DNA from: Coffea arabica
Lineage: Eukaryota > Streptophyta > Magnoliopsida > Gentianales > Rubiaceae
Reading direction: 5' to 3'
Assembly (NCBI RefSeq): GCF_036785885.1
Contig: NC_092320.1
Span: 13,455,557-13,519,556, forward strand
DNA length: 64,000 bases
Below the pieces are notes generated by a model. That model saw only the letters and a list, made by a program, of their open reading frames with translations, had not been told where the DNA came from and ran no database searches. The position numbers and the translations under genes are program-made. The first letter of the stretch is position 1. Each line of letters begins with the position of its first letter. Shown here one piece after another: positions 12,778 to 23,646 of the stretch.

Positions 12778-14036
12778 TTATATCTGCTTTTTCCTTTAAA
12801 TCTTTCAACTTAAAAAAAAATTTTGTCATAAAAATCTTTCTACTGAATTGAAACAAATCTGTTTCCAGATTTCTACTAGCATGTGCACTTGCCGCCTTGG
12901 GGGGTTTCGAGACATCTCTTCAGAGAAGGGCAATTGATACGTCGTCGTATCAAATCTACGTGGCTGCTGGGGAAGTGGGTTTGGGCTCTCTCCGCTTTGG
13001 GTTTTTTTGTGATGAAGCAAGATACACCAACAGTTGCTGCTGTTTATTGGGCTATATAAATTCAGAGCCTACATGATTGGGCTTTCATATCTTTAGGGGT
13101 TGATGAATGCTAAGTCCAAAATCCAAATGATCTTAACTCTTAAGCCATGAATCAGTGTTTAATCCGTTGGACAATCTTTCAATTTGTATCAGACTAAAAT
13201 GTCTTTTTCTTTTTATTTTTTTTCACTCAAGGGTACACCAACTTTTCGATCAGACTAATTCCCTAAAACTGTATAGAGTTTTATCCAATGATACACAGCA
13301 AGATTGCACACGAAATCGATCACGAAACCCGCTATTAACTACCAGACTACATAACCAGACGGACTAACAGCAAGGACTGGAATAAAATGTTATTAGCTGT
13401 GCACTTTTTTGGTTAATGGCACTCCAATTTCTCTTATGTTCTTACGCATAAATTACATAGGAAATAGCGTGGTATTATCAATGATTGGAGCACAAATATC
13501 ATATCTGTTTATCTACCTATATACTATAAAGTTAATCACAAGCCACAACCACCTGGAAGAGCTTGGATTTTTTATGTGATCCTCAATATGCTCATTCACA
13601 TTGAAGAGCTAACCATTCAAGAGGAACTGTGAATAGTGATCACGTCAAAAATAAATCTAGCTACTCATGGATCCATTTGGCAAAATTACTTTCGCCTTTC
13701 TAGCACTGAATATTGAATTCTCAAAGCCAGCCACATTTAGCCTTGCTCGAGAGAAAGAACATTAATCCCAAAAAAAAAAAAGAAAAAAGAAAAAGGAAAA
13801 CAATATTATTGTCATTGAAAAGCATGAACAATTGGCATATCATCACCTAGCAAAGAAAGTATAGCTTGATAAAAGAAATGTCAATTGGTAACCAAATATA
13901 TGTTCCTAAGTGATGAGCTCTCATCTCGAAAATAAAGCTGAATATTGACACATTCAAGACAAAGTACTAGTGTCAAGAGATTAAGTCATTAAACTCAGGA
14001 TGCACAAATTCGCCAGCCAATGCTATTTTCCTCTTC
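12778..14036. other. Intergenic: TPR gene promoter and 3' flank of the ARM-like gene
   Basis: No gene recognised. The left part is the likely promoter/5' UTR of the TTC1-like gene (minus strand). A TATA-like 'ctatataaa' lies near 13053, about 275 bp from the ATG, which is rather far. The remainder is AT-rich without family resemblance. Confidence 0.4.
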
Positions 14037-16289
14037 CTAATGAAATCCAATCTGATTCCCACTTTCGGGGTGACAATATTGCAGAGATCTACAATCCTCG
14101 CCCAACAGGGAATGGAGCACTTGCCCGATCAAAGTTCTGATCTCTGGGTGGTCCTGTAAATTGTCAAAGCAGAGGAGATTACAAATTGCTAACATTCATC
14201 CACAATCACATCAGGTTAAAATGAAGACAGGCGGAGAAAATGAAACATACCTGTAGCATTGTGTGAGCAGCTGCGCGCATGAAGTTAAGAGACGCGCTCC
14301 GGTCTTTCAAAGCAGCAAGTCCGCTGTAATTTGTGTGGGGAAACAGGAGAGGTAAAAAACAAATGAATAAAATAAAGAAAATGACACCAAAAGCAGAGGC
14401 TCAAAGTTTGAATCACTCAGGGCAGTGCCTTACTTTGGAATTGTGCAGAGAAGATCGTAGCAACAGAATATGTGAAGTAGGATTCCGGTGAATGCCAAAA
14501 ATGTCTTCACGGCAGTGGAAGATGAAGATGAGTTAACTTAATAACTTTTAGAGTTTGAACCACGTAATCTAAAGCCATTTATGGAAGGAACATAAAACTG
14601 GACTAAAATCTGTTACCATTTGGTCCCGAGTACTAACTAGTGAGTAAAGTAGAGACTTGTTATGTGGACTACCGACGCAGGCTATTGCTAAATGCTCTTC
14701 CAGTAATACTTCAAGAATCCGCATTCCAGTCTGTGATATAGAAGATACAGTTCATGCATTACAGGCTACATAAACTCAAAACTCAATCAATGGCTTCTAC
14801 TCTCTTGTGATGTTCTGAAAGCGAACGAACTGCTCAGCACATGACATAAAGATTGGAATTGTCCGTTAATGGTACAGTTCATGCATATGTGGTTAGAACT
14901 TAGAAATCAAAGGCTCACCAGTTTGGCCAACTCACTTCCATGTCTCATGCCAATGTCAATACATTCTTGAGCATCCACCAGTCGATTTTGGCATCTTTAG
15001 CCTTTCAAATTGAAAGAAATAATTTGCAGTTGAAATCAGCAGATGAATACATGTCTCATGGACTGATATGTACCTTGCACAAGAGTTCAATAACAAGTAG
15101 GGCCCTTTCTCGAATGTCCTCGCGTATTGCTTCTGGCACTTTTTCATCAAAAAATGCTATCATACGAGGCAGGTGGTTGCAATAGCCATCTGCATTAAAC
15201 ATGGAACAAATTGTTGGTAATAGACATTTCGATGGCAAAATTAGTTTACAGATGGGAAGCTGGGGATTGAGGTACAGCAGAATCAAAATGTTATCTCACT
15301 CAATACAAGATCTGGATATGTAGCAGCAGCTGCCATGCACTGAAATGCAACCAGGTTAATAATATTAGTGTAGTTGCTCAAAACTGGAAATCTTCGCCAC
15401 TGAATAAAAGACAGATAATGTTTTTGCAGATTCTCAGTTGATATTAATAATGGCTTCAATTCTGCAAACGTGGTTATATCTCTTATTCATTTGGATAGAA
15501 AATACAAACTAACAATGGGGGACGTGCAGATTAATTGTTTCAAGGTTCTGACAATTCCAATCTTCAGAATATCAGAAAGTTGAACAAGAAATCTAATAAA
15601 CATATCTCAATTTCTTGCATCTTGGTGCTTAACTAATATACTCTGTAATCTTCATTAGTAAAACCTTCAAATCTCATTGTCATAACTAAACCATTCTTTT
15701 CAATTTACACAGAAAAATCTACATGATCACAAAGTAAGTGACGCATGCATTGAATACTAGGAATAAACAGTTATACCTCTTCCAAGATACCCATTGTCTG
15801 GTCAGAATAGAACAAAAAAATACAAGTAGCATTGAACATTTCTGCTTCTTCATTAGTAACAAGCTGCAAAAATCAAATTTCCAGTCAAAACGAGATTGAG
15901 TAACAAAACGATCCCACTAAATTCAACAGGAAAAGACGCTGTACAAAATCAACCGAGAACATGTTACTAATTAATGGTTCAAAATATCAAGTTCTGATGA
16001 ACACTATATTCTGAATGCCCAACAAATGAGACAATTCCCAACTGATGAAATTCCATAAAAGACAACAAAAACGAGTTTCCTTGAGCTACTACCCCATATT
16101 CTGAATCCACACACAAACATTTCACTCAATATTTGACAGTTAAGAGAAGAATAGTGGAACCTGTTGAAGGTGATTAGCAAGGGAAGAAAGAGCAGATGCT
16201 CTTGTTTTTCGATCTCGAAGCTTAAGAATCATGGGTTGCAAAGCTTGATGCAGGTTCCTCAGAATTTCTTGATTTTCTTGGTCCGCCAT
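14037..16289 (-). CDS. ARM/HEAT-like helical protein, paralogue 1; frame broken in exon 5
   Basis: Nine-exon model on the minus strand: 16289-16161, 15863-15777, 15339-15300, 15189-15074, 15001-14919, 14730-14617, 14504-14434, 14323-14251, 14153-14037. It is a diverged tandem copy of the gene at 18083-21351. The starts MADQENQEI and MAEQELQEI match, as do blocks such as CMAAA/CIAAN, LLCK/ILCQ and GMRILEVLL/GMHIIESIL. Exons 4 and 6 are both phase 0, but exon 5 is 83 nt instead of a multiple of 3. The frame AKDAKIDWWMLKN runs to TGA at 14945-14947, while CIDIGMRHGSELAKL lies open one frame over. One base seems lost near 14965. With it restored in count only, the protein would be about 276 residues; as read it stops after 142. 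I do not recognise the family. Alternating amphipathic helices with Leu/Ala-rich spacing suggest an armadillo-type fold. The exon 1 donor (CAG|GTTCC) is atypical. Confidence 0.6.
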
Positions 16290-16365
16290 TTCTCTTGATT
16301 AAACACTTCTCTGAAAGCTTTGGAGAGATGAATAGAAAGAGGTGAAGAGAGAAGTACAGGATTTC

Positions 16366-16375
16366 TTTATTTAAA
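16366..16375 (-). promoter_or_regulatory. TATA-like box of ARM-like paralogue 1
   Basis: TTTAAATAAA on the minus strand, about 77 bp upstream of the MADQE start codon. This is a plausible TATA position for a short 5' leader. No expression evidence is available. Confidence 0.35.
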
Positions 16376-16565
16376 GAGTGAGTTAAGCAGAGCAGGATCG
16401 TTAGTTAGTTATTTCGTTAATTCTCCCACTCAAACAAACCAACCGCTACCAAGGCTAGTTCCGGGATTTCACACAATAAAAATTACAGATTTTTTTTTAT
16501 TGTTTTGTAACCAAAAAAAAATGTTGCATGTTGTTATTAGATGAAAATAAGTTATATTAGTTAAG

Positions 16566-16692
16566 TGTTATGAAATAACAAAAATGTGGATGTCCCTTTG
16601 TATTCCCAAGAGGATTAATTCATGATTTTATGGCTACTTATGTATAGAAGTTACAATTCATAAATCCATTCATGTAGTGGAGAAACCGTTTA
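16566..16692 (+). mobile_element. Truncated LTR of the same Ty1/copia family as 43229-47028
   Basis: Begins TGTTATGAAATAAC and matches the reverse complement of the end of the LTRs at 43229-43569 and 46688-47028 over about 127 bp, with about three mismatches by eye. It breaks off after GAGAAACCGTTT. The rest of the LTR and any internal region are absent. Confidence 0.85.
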
Positions 16693-16993
16693 CGACAGGT
16701 ACGAGACCAATGACCTTCCATACCACACCGGTAGCATTTTTCTTCATAAACTTTCTTTTCTCCATTTTTCACTTGATATTATAGTAGCTTATTTGATTAG
16801 TTTTATAACATTAAGGTCTTAACTCGGAACTTATTGTTATTTTCTTACACACGCGCATACATATTTGATTTGGAACTTTTCAACTTGAATAAAGATCAAC
16901 TTTATATTTATATAATTAATGTTGCTTAAGAAAAATCAAAGAGGCCGATCATCCGAAGGTTGGTCTCAGAGTCTTGGAAACAATATATTCTAA

Positions 16994-17508
16994 GGGCAAA
17001 TTATATTTTACCCCCCTATAATTTAGTATTTTTTGTACACAACTCTCTTATGGTTTCAAAAGCTATGCATAACCTCATCATGTTTGGTATTAAAATGTTA
17101 AAGTGACGGAAATGATCATTAGTAACAGAACCTTTTAAAATGTTGAAATTACCCTTGTTTAAAAATTAAAATGGTTGAAGTAACCAAAATATATAAACAT
17201 AATATACATGACGCATTAACTTCGTATGATTTTATATTTTATCATATAACCCCCTTACGATTTAATGTTTTACCATATAACTTTATTATGATTTTCAAAA
17301 TATACACATAACTCCCTGTAGTTAATAAATAATTTTTAACTTTACATAGGGGTATTTTTAACATTTTAAGCGACTTCGTTATGAATTGCAAATTCCGTTA
17401 CTTTGACACTTTAATCCAAACCATGAAGGATTTATGTATAACTTTTGAAACCATAGGGGGATCATGTACAAAAACACTAAACCACGGGGGGTAAAGTGTA
17501 ATTTGCCC
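16994..17508. mobile_element. Mutator-like MITE with 10-bp target duplication
   Basis: 515-bp non-coding element with inverted ends GGGCAAATTATATTTTACCC / ...TAATTTGCCC. Both ends also carry the 'CCCCCC/GGGGGG' block and the 'TTTTGTACA/TGTACAAAA' block. Flanks are an exact direct repeat TATATTCTAA (16984-16993 and 17509-17518). A 9-11-bp duplication is typical of Mutator-like elements. Confidence 0.85.
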
Positions 17509-17518
17509 TATATTCTAA

Positions 17519-18082
17519 CGTTTCAACTTAGTATTGAATAAAATGTAATTTTCTTAGTATTAAGTGTCAATCTAATGCTAAGAAGTTCTTGGATGATACT
17601 GGCTTTGCAAGTATGTTTGATGAAGTCATTTAGATGGAATTAGCTGCATCCTGGAATAGTTTTATAAAGTGCATGTTGATGAAGTCTACTTTGTCCTCTT
17701 TCAGTTCCCTAATGCTCTCCTGGTTTGCTTCATGTAAAAAGTTAAAAGAATTTTTGGGTGGAATGCAAAATCTGCACTGGGTAAAAAATCAACAGTATAG
17801 GCAGTCGTGTTGAGAAATTTTAAAGAGAAGATAAAGAGGGAGGACAAGAATCTACTGTCAAAGCTATGAAGAGATCAATATTAGCATCCAAAAGCAGTTT
17901 TTCTTCATGAATTTCCTGTTCACGAATGGATGCTCCTGAATCGCGAATCCCTTCTTTAATGACAAGAAAGGAATATGGAATTGATAAACGTGAACGCCAT
18001 TACAATTTACACCAGTGAAAAAAAGTAAGGAGCTATTGCTTTGCTCTTCATCTTAATGAGAATCGGAAGTTCTTGATCACAA
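17519..18082. other. 3' flank of ARM-like paralogue 2
   Basis: No separate gene recognised. It lies directly downstream of the stop codon at 18083-18085 (minus strand) and probably includes its 3' UTR. Confidence 0.4.
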
Positions 18083-21000
18083 CTACGGCTGATGAAACAG
18101 TGTATCATCAGGCAGAGAAAGCAAGCGGAGATCTTCAGTTCCTCCAACGAAGAGAAGCAGTTGCTCAACCAAACTTTTGATGATCGGGAATTCCTGATAT
18201 TCATCAAATTTTAAAGCAAATTAAATTCACAACTGAGACGGGATTTAATCGCAGTTGGTAACAGTTCATAGAGTCTTATCAGTCCTAGCAAGAGGTTAAG
18301 ACAGGAAAACTGATAACAAAGCGATGGTGAAATGAGTTGGAATCACATACCTCGGTTTCATTTTGAAAAGTTCCACAAAGGAGGTGCCTCGACAGGTTCT
18401 TTCTTACAGCATTTAGTCCTCTGTTAATTGTAGAATGAAAAGCCAGCGGGAAAATTCACTGAGAAATGATCAACTTAGGATCTATATAAGCTGGAAGTGT
18501 TTAAGGACTGTCCAGGTCTCATATAGATGCAGTAAGTCTTAAAAAAAAAAAAAGAAGATATGATGCAATAATTTGACTAATCACTTGAAATGATATGCAA
18601 AAACTTCTCTAACGTTTCAATTGCTCTTGACAGCAACTTACCTTGCACGACTGCAGAGAAGGACGTAGCATCGAACAGCGTGAAATAGGAGCCGAGGAGA
18701 AAATTCTGGGTCGAATGCCAAGAGAGAGATCTTCACAGAAAATTCGAGTAAAGGACAGTAAAGATGAGATAACTATGAATTTAAATCAGCCATCATCTGC
18801 CAAATAGGATAGGTCTAGGCATTACCAAATGGTCCAAAGTCCTAGTTAATCTGTACAGTAGACAAGTGTTAGATGAACTGCAGATGCAGGATATTCCTGT
18901 ACTGTCTTTTAGTATTGATTCAATGATGTGCATTCCAACCTGCAGTAGAGAATATTAACCGAGTGCATCACAATTCGCTGCATTGAAAAAAAAATGATAA
19001 ATGATATGGGCAGATGCCAAAATTTCGGAAAGTATAAACACACAGTTCTGCCTGGTGGCCAATTTCCCGAAAGTTTTGAAGTGCAATTTCCTGATAGCTT
19101 TTATGAGCAAGACATTCTGGTCAATTGTTGGCCATGATTTCTGCAGCTAAACTTGAATTGTAAAGAGTTCCCGGAAATCTATCACGGTGTTTTTTCTTCT
19201 ATACTGAACCTAGATAAGTGTCATAAACTAGTTATCTTAACTATTCAGCATCTTGGACTTACAGCACTGATACATGATACTTAATGAATCTGGATTCATT
19301 TGTATAGCATTGACAGAATCATTTCTTCAATAGCATTCAGAAATTTACTAAAAAGACAGATTACTGTACAATCAACTGTTTAGAACTTCCACTTAGAATT
19401 TAGATGCGAAAAACATCAGAAGTAACAATTTCATGCTGTTGCATTTAAAAGTGGATGACCAAACAAGCTGTCCAGCCTAAATCTGTTTATTAAACAATGG
19501 AGTATCTGACGAAGTGGAAGCAACCAGAACCCTCCTCCCAGTTTCCCATTTACCTAGTCCCACAATAAGCTAAGACCAAAGGAGAATGAAAATATGCAAA
19601 CGCAATCAATGATTGGTACTTAATGGCTCACCACTTTGGAGAGTTCATTTCCAATTTCTAGGACCACCTGAGACATTTCAACCACATTGTTTCTTAGAGC
19701 CCAGTGGATGATTTCGGATTCTCCGGCCTTCAAAATCCAAACGAAAGAGAAGGAGCTAGTTTTCAGACCGCATCAAGTTAAAAGCAATTACACTTAAAGA
19801 ACCAGAGAGTCTATCTGATAGATGTACCTGGCACAAAATGCCAAGAACTGATAAGGCAACTGCTCTTACATTCTCAAACAATTCAACTGACGTCTTAAAC
19901 AGGATTAAAGGCATCAGAAAGTTGGGAATACTAGCTGCAAGAAACATGCAACAAATTTTCAGTCATGCATAACTATAAATTGTAAGCAAATTTGTTTATA
20001 GATGATATTCAGAAGTAAATCACACATGCAGAAATAAGTTTCTTACACTCAACAAATTTCAGTCTTGTTTCATCGTTAGCTGCAATGCACTGCAGTTGAA
20101 GTGTAAGATTTCAAAAGCTAGTACTCGATAATTGAAATAAATGATGATGAAGTCACAAAATGAATGTGCAGTAATATTACAACCTGGAAAAGAGTTAGTG
20201 CATTGATGAGACGCTTGCATGACCTTATGGTAAGATAGTCATCAGCCATCAGTCTAAGAAATGTCTGCACTTCCTGCTTCAAAAAAAAATTATGAGTTAA
20301 GGGTACAATCAACGATATGTTAAACACTGCATTCCACTGCAATCAAGAAATGTTTTCCAATCTCAGAATACTCTCCTGAACCTACACTTAGAACTCCAGA
20401 TTTCCTGTACTATGTTGAACCACAGGGTAATAAACACAAACAACTATTACCTTAGCTTCTTTGTTATTCTTTTGTAATTTTTTTTCCAGCCAGCATGGAG
20501 TTAAAACCATTTCTTTTCCTTCTTTTTGAGATGATCATATGGGAAAACTGAAGCATAATAACTGTGGCATGGAGTTAGAAGGGAGACTACACCTGTAGCA
20601 ACAGAGTCATAGTGCTGCAAGAAAAGTACAACATGTGGCCAGTCCTGAGGTAGTTTTCCGGATCAACGTCTCTTTTCTGTGAAATAATACCACCAACCAA
20701 AACAAAATTCAGAAAGAAAACACCCATACCAAAATTAAGAACTAGATTTACATAAATCCCACACCAAACTGGCCAAATTAATAAAGAAAAGTTGAAGAAT
20801 CTAAGTAACAAATACCCAATCCCAGGATCGTTCTTAAAAGATACGAAAGTAAATCATCTTCAAATTTAAAATTCACGGAAATGTATTGACGAAACGGAGG
20901 TAAACTACACTTTTGTGTGCATCTTTGCGTCCTTGAAATTGAAGACAGAAAAGATCATAATTGATTACATATTAAGACCAGAACTGCAGAATGTCACCTC

Positions 21001-21351
21001 AAGAAGGAAGTTGCAAAGGCAACGCAGAGCAGATTCTCTTAAATGTTCATCTTGCAGCTCAAGAATGACTCTTGGTATAGCCATTGGTCTTTTCATCATC
21101 CATTTGACAGAATTCTTTCGATTTCTTCTCTTTTCCACTTTAGCGGTTGAAAAATCTGTATGGTATTCAAGAAAGGTGTTAAGCAAATGAAATTTAGCGA
21201 GAGCAAAACATGATCAATTAAGTGCACAGAAAAGCATGTAAGTTTTGGAACCATTGTCAATCTTGGAGTCATGAAGGAGGCTCAGAGTTCTCTCTTCCCA
21301 GTTTTCTTCAAGTGGGCTGTCCTCAATTTCTTGCAATTCCTGTTCCGCCAT
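18083..21351 (-). CDS. ARM/HEAT-like helical protein, paralogue 2 (intact)
   Basis: Eleven-exon model on the minus strand: 21351-21252, 21155-20998, 20676-20593, 20273-20184, 20089-20049, 19930-19828, 19727-19632, 18939-18826, 18730-18642, 18420-18351, 18193-18083. The total is 1056 nt, 351 residues, all phases closing. Start chosen at MAEQELQEI because the neighbouring paralogue begins MADQENQEI; an upstream in-frame Met exists. Residues about 50-85 form helix pairs (IPRVILELQDEHLRESALRC) like an ARM/HEAT repeat, and similar helices follow to the end. It has a basic insert (VEKRRNRKN) and an extra exon (20273-20184) not found in paralogue 1. At exon 6 two tandem acceptors exist (ttgcagctag); only the second keeps frame. 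I do not recognise a characterised family; a protein-interaction scaffold role would be inference from the fold alone. Several donors (for example G|GTTCC after exon 1) are weak. Confidence 0.65.
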
Positions 21352-21704
21352 TTCTGTGAATCCAAAGCTTCTTGGGAAAATTCTGCATGTGAAATGAAAT
21401 ATCACGTGTGTGAGAAAGAAATAGACTATTCCGTTTCGAGGACAGACCATGTAAACAAACCGCCTTTCCTGAGGCTATCTTAGGGATTATAAAATAAATC
21501 ATTTGCACATAAATTAAAAAATGAAAAAAATAAAGGAAAAACCAATTCAGGATATCATAACTATTTTCTCAAACCAATTCATTTTAGTTTTCAAGATTTG
21601 ACTGGATGCACTCTCTGTGTTATAAGGCTCAATTGAAATGATGCTCAGTTAGAGGACTTTGGGAAGACTAATGGAAATTGAGTGCTCAAGATAATTAAAT
21701 TTTT

Positions 21705-23115
21705 GGGTTAAATATACTTTACCCCCTCGAACAAGGAACACTTTACCACCCCAAACTCAGAATATATACAGTTTACCCCCTAATGACATCAAATTTTGGA
21801 ACTCCATAAAAAAAATTTGGTGAACTGACATTAATGCCCATACATATTATCTATATAGACTACCATGTCCATTGGATGGAAATTTTAGCACCTTAATAAT
21901 AGAAACTCATGTGATTTTTTTTCAAAAAAAAAAGAACAGGGAGATTAACGGATGAACCATCCTATTTGTCGAGAAAAGAATAGAGAAACAACCTGAAAAA
22001 TGATGCCGCTGACTTTTGAGTTGCTGAAATTTTGTTCTTAAACAATATCTTTTGTACAAATTTAGTATGAAACTTGTTTTTGTTAATTCAATTGCCAATC
22101 AAGTGAGATAATATTCCCTCTTTTGGAATGTTTTAAAAGCCGTAGTCACAATAATATTATTTTGGTTATATTGATGAATATCTATCGTATACTTGGAGGA
22201 GTGTTCGCACGTCGTGCCGGTGTTTGATACCTGTAATTAAAGAAGATTTTTCATTGGATAAATAATAATATATTCTGGAAAAAAATAGTTATTAAATATG
22301 ACAAAACTAATAATAGTACATTCTAATTGCAGCACACACTTGTACACTTTGGTTTATCAATGTTCTTACAATTTTACCATTCCCAAGAGGTCCATACAAA
22401 TGTCAGTTGAAAATTACTCAAGAGGAGACATAAGTTGTTTCAAACAAAAGAATATCCTCCAACGGCTAGTTATAACAACGTGTTAATTTGTTTTTGTGTT
22501 AATTGCACAACAAAAGCCACACTTCAATTAAATGTGTCTATAACACCATTTCCGTAATTACACCAACACATAATCTTATATGAGTTGTACTCAATGCAAA
22601 AACGGTTGTAAAATAATTTCATATTCCAGAAATACCTAGATGTCTCCATAAATCGAAACTTTAAATGTACCAAAATGAGAGCATTTCGTTAAATATATCT
22701 AAACACATACTGCCCTCAATTGTACCAAAAAATTTAAAATAACTACACAACAATCCATATTTCCAAAAAGCTCCTATTCATGCGGTTGAAATTCAAACCC
22801 ACCTTCGACCCCAACGCATTCTTATATAGTACAAGGATGTAATATGTTGAACATGGAAACTAATATTTCATTATCCATTCCTGGACAAGTTTGAAGTACA
22901 TAACTATTTGCAATCATGGTAGCCAATGCCTTTCTAATTATTAAGAATGTTTATTTAATGCCTATTTCAGTTGGGTTTAGTTTTTGAATAGAAATTGGTG
23001 ATGTCACTCAGAATCTTGAAATTGTTAACATGGGGGTGAAGTGTATATTTCCTTAGTATTGGGGGGCCAAGTGTTACTCATCCCCAAGTTTAGGAGGGTA
23101 AAGTGTAATTAACCC
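21705..23115. mobile_element. Mutator-like non-autonomous element with 9-bp target duplication
   Basis: 1.41-kb element with inverted ends: GGGTTAAATATACTTTACCC at the left, and at the right the inverse of GGGTTAATTACACTTTACCC. Similarity continues inward for about 80 bp. Flanks are an exact direct repeat TAAATTTTT (21696-21704 and 23116-23124). No transposase frame is present. The first bases lie about 350 bp upstream of the ARM-like paralogue 2 start. Confidence 0.85.
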
Positions 23116-23124
23116 TAAATTTTT

Positions 23125-23646
23125 CCTCTTCATTTGTACCTTTTCTGTCTTTAAAATCTTAGCAAAACTTGCTTCCAAGAATTTTGCTTTCATAAATTGA
23201 CAAATTTTATTTCCAAATGCAAGACTTCGTCCCATTTCTGGAAAGTGTAGATTTCTGGGGCACTGCAGACGTGTTATGCTTGTAATGCTGTAAAGCTTCA
23301 ATTCTAAGGGAAATCCGAAATCATAAGCTTCATTTTTAACTCATCTCCTTGATTTTTATACTTCCAATAATGAAGATTAATTTCTTAGAAGTAAAACTTT
23401 AATATTGAAAAAAAGTCTATCCACAGCAGCAAGATCCTTGTCCTTGACAGGGAATGAGCGAAATACACTACAAACTTTAAGAGGGTTTACATAAAAATTA
23501 TGAAATGCTTCCAATTTATGGCAAAAACCAATGAAAAGGAAAAGAAGCCTGTCCAAAATCTGATTCTCTCAATCTTCTGTCACATTTTTATTTAAAATAA
23601 GATATATACATGACAAGAAGAAACATGAGTTGGATGACTATAGATT
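23125..23646. other. 3' flank of the reductase gene
   Basis: No gene recognised. Minus-strand sequence directly downstream of the reductase stop codon, likely including its 3' UTR. Confidence 0.4.

Noticed and set aside
12394-12799. Open frames on the plus strand (69 and 127 residues)
   Set aside because: Antisense shadows of the Ser/Glu-rich first exon of the TTC1-like gene.
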